From contig NC_080539.1 of assembly GCF_028640845.1 (NCBI RefSeq), positions 301,520,516-301,584,515 of the forward strand: 64,000 bases of DNA, in the 5' to 3' direction. A model generated the notes under the pieces. It was given only the letters and a program-made list of their open reading frames with translations, did no database searches and was not told the DNA's origin. Shown here piece after piece: positions 57,312-64,000 of the stretch; the first letter of the stretch is position 1, and each line of letters begins with the position of its first letter. Origin of the DNA: Ahaetulla prasina (taxonomy: Eukaryota > Chordata > Lepidosauria > Squamata > Colubridae). A program made the position numbers and the translations under genes.

Positions 57312-57421
57312 AATAGAATAGAATAGAATAGAATAGAATAGAATAGAAAGAATAGAATAGAATAGAATAGAATAGAATAGAATAGAATAGAATAGAATAG
57401 AATAGAATAGAATAGAATAGA
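57312..57421. repeat. AATAG pentanucleotide microsatellite
   Basis: About 22 units with one AAAG interruption near 57346. The other Rex1 copies have only 3-5 units. Confidence 0.93.
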
Positions 57422-57720
57422 ATTTTTATTGGCCAAGTGTGTACATGCTCTCAGTGTACATAAAAGAAAGATACGTTCATCAAGGTACAACATTTACAAC
57501 ACAATTGATGATCAATATATCAATGTAAATCATAAGGATTGCCAGCAACAAGTTATAGTCATACAGTCATAAGTGGAAAGAGATTGGTGATGGGAACTAT
57601 GAAACGATTAATAGTAGTGCAGATTCAGTAAATAGTCTGACAGTGTTGAGGGAATTATTTGTTTAGCAGAGTGATGGCCTTCGGGAAAAAACTGTTCTTG
57701 TGTCTAGTTGTTCTGGTGTG
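57312..57720 (-). mobile_element. Rex1-type LINE 3' fragment with long tail
   Basis: A long AATAG tail (57312-57421) is followed by about 300 bp of the 3' end (TTATTGGCCAAGTGTGTACATG, with a small deletion relative to the other copies). It is truncated at TGTTCTGGTGTG near 57720. It lies 130 bp before the probable first SIPA1L1 exon. Confidence 0.87.
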
Positions 57721-57850
57721 TTCTGCTATGTTCTGCATTGTCACTGATACATAGGGCAAAATATACTGAGAAAATAGCTCCTATAAAAAGCTCTTCTGTT
57801 TTATTTTATGCAGTTATTAATTGTCCTGTGTACTTCTTTATTTGTTCTAG

Positions 57851-58130
57851 GTTTAAAGTGAATATTGAAGCTTTGGCCCCCAATATTTTTGTATGTGTGG
57901 AAAACGACTGCTCGATAAAATGGGTGAATTTCAATTCCAAAGAAGTGAAAAATGACTGAAGAACAGCATCTTTAGACCATTTGCCACTAAATTAAATGAT
58001 CACAACTGGGATCTCATGCTCCCCTTATACTTTCTGGAGGATCTTCTCCAGAAGAGAGTTTTACATTTAAAAGGCAGACATGAGTGTATTTTCCTTTGGA
58101 GCTTACTAAGACTAAACACACTTTCCAATA
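57851..58130 (+). other. SIPA1L1: Probable SIPA1L1 5'UTR part of the first coding exon
   Basis: TTCTTTATTTGTTCTAG at 57834-57850 is a good splice acceptor with a pyrimidine tract. The sequence from 57851 to the ATG at 58131 has no repeat, and several upstream ATGs are closed by stops. By the gene's usual structure the first coding exon begins with 5'UTR spliced from a distant first exon. The exact start needs transcript evidence. Confidence 0.5.
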
Positions 58131-59619
58131 ATGACCAGCTTGAAACGGTCCCAGACTGAAAGGGCTGTTGCCACCGGAATATCAGATGTTGCCCCTAAAG
58201 TACATTCAGATGACTTTTATATGAGACGCTTTAGGTCACAGAATGGTAGCTTGGGATCTTCAGTGATGGCTCCAGTAGGTCCTCCACGCAATGAAGGATC
58301 ACATCATCTTACTTCTACCCCTGGAGTTCCTAAAATGGGAGTTAGAGCAAGGATTGCAGATTGGCCCCCAAGGAAGGAGAATATCAAAGAAAACAGTAGA
58401 TCAAGTCAAGAAATGGATACATCAAACTGTCTGGATAGTATGTCTTCAAAAAGTAGTCCAGGGAGTCAGGGAAGTTCTATTAACTTGAACAGCAGTGATT
58501 CTGTCATGTTAAAGAGTATCCAAAACACACTTAAAAACAAAGCAAGACAATCTGAGAATTTAGATTCTAGATTTCTTACGCCTGATGGTTACCACAGCTC
58601 CCCAAGAAAAGCTCTTCGTAGAATAAGACAGCGTAGTAATAGTGACATCACCTTAAGTGAGCTTGATGTGGATAGTTATGATGAATGTATCTCACCCAGT
58701 TACAAATCAGGACCATCACTGCACAGAGAATATGGTAGCACTTCCTCCATAGATAAGCAAGGTACCTCAGGAGAAAGTTTTTTTGACTTGTTAAAAGGTT
58801 ATAAAGATGATAAGTCTGATCCAAGAGGTTCAGCCTCCAGCAAATTTAGTGAACTCCTTATAGCTAGTGGAAGTAAAGGTTCGGGATTTTCTTTGGATGT
58901 GATAGATGGACCCATTTCTCAAAGGGAGAACCTTCGATTATTTAAAGAAAGGGAGAAACCACTGAAGAGGCGTTCAAAATCAGAGACAGGAGATTCTTCT
59001 ATTTTTCGCAAGCTGCGTAATGCCAAAGGTGAAGGAGATCTCGGAAAGACTTCTGATCTAGAAGACACCAGATCAGAGGATAGTGTCAAGCCTTGGACTT
59101 GCCCCAAATGTTTTGCTCATTATGATGTTCAGAGTATATTATTTGATTTAAATGAAGTGGCAGTTAACCGGCATAATGTTATAAAAAGAAGGAATACAAC
59201 TACTGGAGCTTCTGCTGCTGCGGTTGCATCATTAGCTTCTGGACCGTTATCCCATTCTGCAAGTTTTAATTCCCCTATGGGTAGTACAGAAGAACTGAAT
59301 TCCAAAGGAACTTTAAATGTGGACCAGGGAGATGATAAAAGCAATGATCTTGTATTGAGTTGTCCGTATTTTCGTAATGAGATCGGCGGGGAAGGAGAAA
59401 GAAATATCAGTCTCACCAAATCTAACTCTGGATCTTTTAGTGGCTGTGAAAGTGCCTCTTTTGAGTCTACTCTTAGCTCTCATTGCACAAATGCGGGAGT
59501 GGCCGTACTTGAAGTACCCAAGGAAAACCTGGTGTTACACTTGGACAGAGCTAAGAGGTACATTGTTGAACATGTGGATCTTGGTGCATATTACTATCGG
59601 AAATTCTTCTTTCAGAAAG
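58131..59619 (+). CDS. SIPA1L1: SIPA1L1, first coding exon
   Basis: 496 complete codons plus one base. I recognise SIPA1L1 (signal-induced proliferation-associated 1-like 1, SPAR), a postsynaptic Rap GTPase-activating protein that remodels actin in dendritic spines. The start [12 protein letters not shown] is the family's N-terminus. It is followed by [99 protein letters not shown] and [20 protein letters not shown] with its CxxC. The exon ends [20 protein letters not shown]. This region is Ser-rich, with many likely phosphosites, and precedes the RapGAP domain. The donor is AAAG|GTGAGT at 59619/59620. Compared with the mammalian protein as I know it, the N-terminus is a few residues shorter. 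The frame has no stop, so it is evidently functional. Confidence 0.95.
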
Positions 59620-60340
59620 GTGAGTAGCCATTAACTACTTTGAGAATGTTGCTGTATACTCACTTTTCACCTAAGAATTGCTTTGCTGCACAGTGTTCAT
59701 TTATCTACTCGTGCCTGTACAAATCTTCTGTGGCATGTTGTGCTTTAGCATAGACTTGGGAGAAGCATACCAGGGTGCTCATTTCTTTAAAAAAAAAAAA
59801 AGGAGAAGAAAATCAGCAGAACTGCTTTACTTCACAAACCTCACTAGCATTTTCAAGTCTCTCAGACTTTTGAAAATGCCCATTGAGGCACATGGTAGCT
59901 CATTAAGTCAAATCATGCCATCTCTTTCCAGTATGACGTTCTTTATCAAAGTAAATCCTCATATGGATCTATTATATGCTTTTTGTAATTTATGATACAT
60001 ATGACAAATTTGGCATTTCATATTTTAATACTGAGGGGGAACTGTACTACAATATTATTTAAGGCAGAGCTAGAAGGACATGTTTTCTTTATAGGTTTGC
60101 ATTCTTTCTCAAGTTTTCTCTTTTCCAGAAGCTTTCACTATGAAAGCTTTCTGCTGTGAAATTACTATGTGACTTGAACTTTTAACTATGATTAATTTAA
60201 TTTGAGGCTAGCCTCAAAAACAACTGTTTAAAGATGACATGTTTTAAAGTGGCTTGTTAATAATGACCACAACTCTTGATTTAAATGGAAGCAGAAGCCT
60301 TTTAGTTCCTGAATCACTTGGAAAGGGAAAGAGAGATTTT

Positions 60341-60398
60341 ATTCATTCATTCATTCATTCGTTCGTTCATTCATTCATTCATTCATTCATTCATTCAT
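60341..60398. repeat. ATTC microsatellite
   Basis: About 14 tetranucleotide units with two GTTC variants. Confidence 0.92.
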
Positions 60399-60510
60399 CA
60401 GATTCATATGGCTGCCCATCTCATAAACAAATGACTCTGGATAGTGTACAAAAGCTAAAAAAATATTCAAAACAATTGTTAATATTATAATCATTAAAAG
60501 CTTAACATTA

Positions 60511-61174
60511 CAAATAGTCCTTGACTTACAACAGCACTTGAGATGGAAATTTTTGTCGCTAAGTAGTTTCTTCATTATGTGAGGCAACTTCCTGTTAGCT
60601 TCCCACAACCAAAGTCAACAAGGAAGCTGGTTGGAAGTTGCAAGCCCCCAGCCTACACAGGCAGGTAAGTGGCTTCTGCCAGGTGGTGGGGAGGGAATGA
60701 GAGGGTGGATGTGTGTGAGTGTGGGGGAGGGTTAGCAAGGGTGCATGAGAGATCCCATGCAGATTGGCAAGGGTGTGTGAGATGTGCCTCATAGGTTGGG
60801 AAAAATGTGTGAAGATATGAAAGGGGATCTTCACAGGTCAGGGAAGATGCATGGAGTTCCACAAGTGGCTGACACAATGTGAACACAGAGGGGCAGTGAG
60901 AGGCAGGTAGCGAAGACTTACCTCACTAACTTGCCCTTTGACTTTGTGGGGATGGAAGCATGGAAATTGGAAAAGGTGATAATGTGATCACAACATTCTT
61001 GGCAACTGATCATAGTTGTGAACAGGTAACCGAGCATCCAGATCATGATCACACGAGTACAGAGTGCTGGGGCAGCCAGAACTCCGAGAACCGGTTGTAT
61101 AATCACCATTGATTCAGTGCTGTTGTAAATTCAGACAGTCATTGAATAAATGGCCTTAAGTCAAGGACTACTTG
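60511..61174. mobile_element. TA-target MITE in the SIPA1L1 intron
   Basis: The left end CAAATAGTCCTTGACTTACA and right end, whose complement reads CAAGTAGTCCTTGACTTAAG, are inverted. TA lies on both sides (60509-60510, 61175-61176). It is longer than the other copies (664 bp) because the centre holds a GTGTGTGAG / GGGTGTGTGAG tandem-like region (60690-60800). Confidence 0.78.
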
Positions 61175-62158
61175 TATAAAAAGCATGTACAACTTTAAGA
61201 AGAGCTTATGTCATTCAGTGTGATAATCAAATGTATACTTTTAAGGACTTCAAATACCTTTAGATTTAAACCTATGAAACAGATTTCTTTTTTTTTTCAT
61301 TTTAAAAAAGCAGTTGAGCAATTGCTCTTATTGTTCTAGAAACAGAGTATCATTAACCCAATTCTCTATCTTAATGTAAAATATCTTTTGAGTTTACCTT
61401 ATAGTCCCAGTGACTATAAGACATATCCATTTCTTTCTTAGCAAAAATATGGGAACTCTTTGCTGCTACCTACTTCTGAGATTGTGTTTTCAGTGTTCCA
61501 TTCTGATCTATAGTCTGGTATTTCTTATATATTATCCATAAAGCTTTTAACCTGGTCTGACCAGTTTTAATTTTTCAAATCAGTATAGAGTTGGACCTGA
61601 ATGGGATTCCATCTGAAAACATTTTTATTTTGACAGTTGTCAATGATAGTTCAAATTGCCTTTGGGTTGTATGTTTTATTATAAGTTTTATTTTAAGTGT
61701 TTTATGTTTTATTATACTTTATGTATACTTGGGAATGTTTGGCATGGTAGATAAAAAGGAAGAATAAAAGGAAAGATTATTTTAGATTAGAGTATTTTTG
61801 AATGACCAAACTTGAAAAATCAATATATGATTGCATACCATGGAATTTGACAATGGAACATGTAGCCAGTTGATCATAATTATAGATATTTCTGGGTTTG
61901 ATACAACTGGTGTAAAAAAATCTCTAGATAGTGCTCAGGTTTAATTATGATTGCCTGATCCACATGTTACATGTTATTTTTTTGTGCTTATGCTTGGTTG
62001 GAATTTGTGTTTGAAGCAAAATTGTTCTGTCTGAACTAGTCTTAAAACCTAGAAATATTATGTAACATTAATATGTATCTTTCTTTAATAAAATATAATT
62101 ATTCTTTCATTTGTCCACCTCCATCCCTCAAATATATGTTTGATTTTAATTGCACAAG

Positions 62159-62289
62159 AACACTGGAACTACTTTGGGGCAGATGAAAACCTTGGTCCCG
62201 TAGCTGTCAGCATCAGAAGAGAAAAACCTGAGGAAATAAAAGAAAATGGTTCCCAGTATAGCTATCGCATTATTTTCAGAACTAGTGAG
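62159..62289 (+). CDS. SIPA1L1: SIPA1L1, second coding exon
   Basis: 131 bp. The last base of the previous exon plus AA gives Glu, then [40 protein letters not shown] and TSE. This matches the SIPA1L1 segment immediately before the RapGAP domain. The acceptor is CACAAG|AACACTGG; the donor is GAG|GTAAGC at 62289/62290. Phase across both joins is correct. The remaining exons (RapGAP, PDZ and C-terminal coiled coil) must lie past the window end. Confidence 0.93.
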
Positions 62290-64000
62290 GTAAGCGATAC
62301 CCGGGCAATAAAGAAATAAGAAATTTGATTTCCATGTTGAACTTGTTACAAAATCATATGGCTAAACATTGGAAGGATAATAACTGTCAGTAAATTAATA
62401 TTATGCAAACTGTTGTGCATTTTATAAACCTCAGAGAAGATTTATTAAAGAGTGGTGTTCCTGTACAAAGCATTTTCTCAATTTATACAACACTGAAATT
62501 AAATATCTCAAGGCTCTTGCCAACATGCTCTTATGCATGGTTGTTTTATGTTTCTAGAAGAAAGACTCAGAAATAACCTAATTAAAAACCCAGTGAATTG
62601 TTTTTCTAACAATACTAGGCAGAAATCTCACACAGGTGATGTGCAACTTAAGATCCAGTGGCAGCCTTTGATATGCTTCTTAGAGGTGGGGGTGGGGGTA
62701 ATAATAAGCTATGTTAATCTACAAAGATAGCTGTGGATACATACATTGGAAAAATAAGGCAAGTGTTTATATAGCAATAGCAGTATAACTGTAGACAAGG
62801 CTGCTTAGACTTCACAGTGCTTTACAGTGCAAATATAAAATGCAAACATAAAATGGTACACAATTATAGCTTTATATGTGTTCTGCATTAAAGACAGTGC
62901 TGTTTGATGGCAAGAATGTTTAAGTCATGGTTATGAAGAATATAGAATTAGTTTTTGTTAGATGAAAGTAGAAGTTTGTTAGATAGAACTAGCAAAGGTT
63001 ACAAGGACACAGATCAACACTTTAAATCATTTTTAAATCACTTCACTGATTATAAAAGGATACTTTAAAAAGGCAACAAAATTGTCAGACTAAGGGATGA
63101 TGATAGTGAATAAAAAAAGGTAAGGTAACTGTCACTTATTTCATAAACATTATCTGTTTAATACAGGTTTCATATTATTATTTTGCACTTAGCAACCTAA
63201 ATACTGAATTTATAGGAAAATGCTTTGTTTGCTTTTTTTTTTTTTTTTACTACTAATGTAATTATAGTCTTAACTAAAAACTACTTTAAAGATTACTGAG
63301 AAAACATTGGAAGTGGCTCTTCCTATATTTTTGGATAGAATTGGAAAGAAAATATTCCAGAAAAAAGACACACAAAATTTGGGCCCTTGGCAATCCACCC
63401 ACTCTTATGACTGATTGCAGGGATGCTATAGTTTTTTCCAGCTGCCAATTTTCCCTCCCCGTCTCACTCCACTGGATCTTTTGGGCCTATCTTTCACCCA
63501 GCCGTGTCCCCACATCCTTGAGCCTGTTTTCGTCCCTCTAGATGTCAAACTTTAGAGCCTCCTCTCTTTGCTTGTCAGACTTTCACTTAGCTTTTCTGAA
63601 GTTTAGTTTGGGTGAAGAATTGGCAGTTTGCCATACAACTTTCTTATGAAGAGTCCATATGGTGCTGTCCCAGTAAAGGTAAGTGAACTGAGGCATGATG
63701 GAGTGAGAAGGCCCAAGAGTGTGGAATCGAACAAGGTGGGAAGCAGAGCCCAATATCCATCAGTGGCAGGCGAGGCCCTGGGAGGCCTGGCGCCAGCTCT
63801 GTATGAGCTGAGGAGGTGCTGCAGAGCACTGCTGGGCCTGCACAAGACTTCCCAGAGCCTCCCCACCAGTTACCCCATGCTCTGCTCAACACTCTGTGTG
63901 GTTGCTTAATGGCTGAACAGAGAGAAGAGGGCTTGTGGTAATTAAGCGAGGCAATTATATGGGTTCCTCGCTTAAAAAATGCCACGATTTTTTATCATAA
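62290..64000 (+). other. SIPA1L1: SIPA1L1 intron, start
   Basis: AT-rich to about 63330 with a T-run near 63230. 63340-64000 is GC-richer, ending near AAGCGAGGCAATTATATGGG and CCTCGCTTAAAAAATG, which look like MITE-type CCTCGCTTA ends. No exon matching the next part of the gene was found. Confidence 0.6.
62772..62830 (-). mobile_element. SINE 3' end fragment
   Basis: ATAGCAATAGCAGTATAACTG and CTTAGACTTCACAGTGCTTT are the antisense 3' end of the tRNA-derived SINE at 3456-3691. Confidence 0.65.

Larger units (their letters stand above)
59620..62158 (+). other. SIPA1L1: SIPA1L1 intron between first two coding exons
   Basis: GT at 59620 and AG at 62157-62158 bound a 2.5-kb intron. It carries an ATTC microsatellite and one TA-target MITE. 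The acceptor tract TTTGATTTTAATTGCACAAG is weak in pyrimidines but preceded by T-rich sequence. Confidence 0.85.

Noticed and set aside
60254..60490. Frame with FIHS repeats
   Set aside because: Translation of the ATTC microsatellite.
63603..63985. GC-rich open frames and a GTAAGT-like donor near 63679, as a possible further SIPA1L1 exon
   Set aside because: The translation does not match the next part of SIPA1L1, and frames are open on both strands.
1..64000. CRISPR arrays, prokaryotic operons or phage-like modules
   Set aside because: All repeats are eukaryotic transposons or simple repeats; the host gene has introns.

Overview
The window is vertebrate nuclear DNA, most likely from a squamate reptile and probably a snake. 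The evidence is the repeat set: CR1, L2 and Rex1-type LINEs with AT-rich pentanucleotide tails, a BovB-like RTE LINE, squamate tRNA-derived SINEs, hAT and TA-target miniature elements, and three DIRS-type tyrosine-recombinase retrotransposons. The species assignment is inference. No bacterial, viral, CRISPR or rRNA feature was seen.

The only host gene I can support is SIPA1L1 on the + strand at the right end. Its large first coding exon (58131-59619) ends at a GT donor. The next coding exon (62159-62289) joins it in phase. A probable 5'UTR part of the first exon begins near 57851. The rest of the gene lies beyond 64000. Everything upstream is repeat-rich DNA that could be intergenic or a long 5'UTR intron.

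Layout: 1-720 Rex1-type LINE (-); 2560-3060 L2 relic (-); 3131-4077 BovB-like LINE split by a SINE; 5305-5714 hAT miniature element; 5720-14100 mostly unique AT-rich DNA with a SINE, a CR1 relic and long ATT microsatellites; 14105-21117 DIRS element 1, which lacks the RT/RNase H block and carries a CR1 that itself carries an L2; 22249-22831 two abutting miniature elements; 23766-29510 DIRS element 2, structurally complete but frameshifted; 30447-30818 second copy of the hAT element; 32600-33520 old CR1; 34172-35155 DIRS fragment 3; 36120-37880 L2 split by a Rex1 fragment that holds a 72-bp insert; 39430-41500 L2 (-) split by a 939-bp hAT-like element; 44191-44533 TA-target MITE; 45126-48368 near full-length Rex1 (-) followed by a second Rex1 3' fragment; 50876-51070 hAT element with perfect 8-bp duplication; 52318-52480 and 55900-56985 CR1; 57312-57720 Rex1 fragment with a long AATAG tail; then SIPA1L1, with MITE and SINE pieces in its introns.

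The most informative structures are the DIRS elements: inverted terminal repeats, an internal complementary region matching the two extreme ends, and a shared TTC at the circle junction. Next come the three-level nest inside DIRS 1 and an exact 72-bp segment shared between DIRS fragment 3 and a Rex1 copy 2.3 kb away. I found no convincing new gene system; the unusual material is transposable-element biology.
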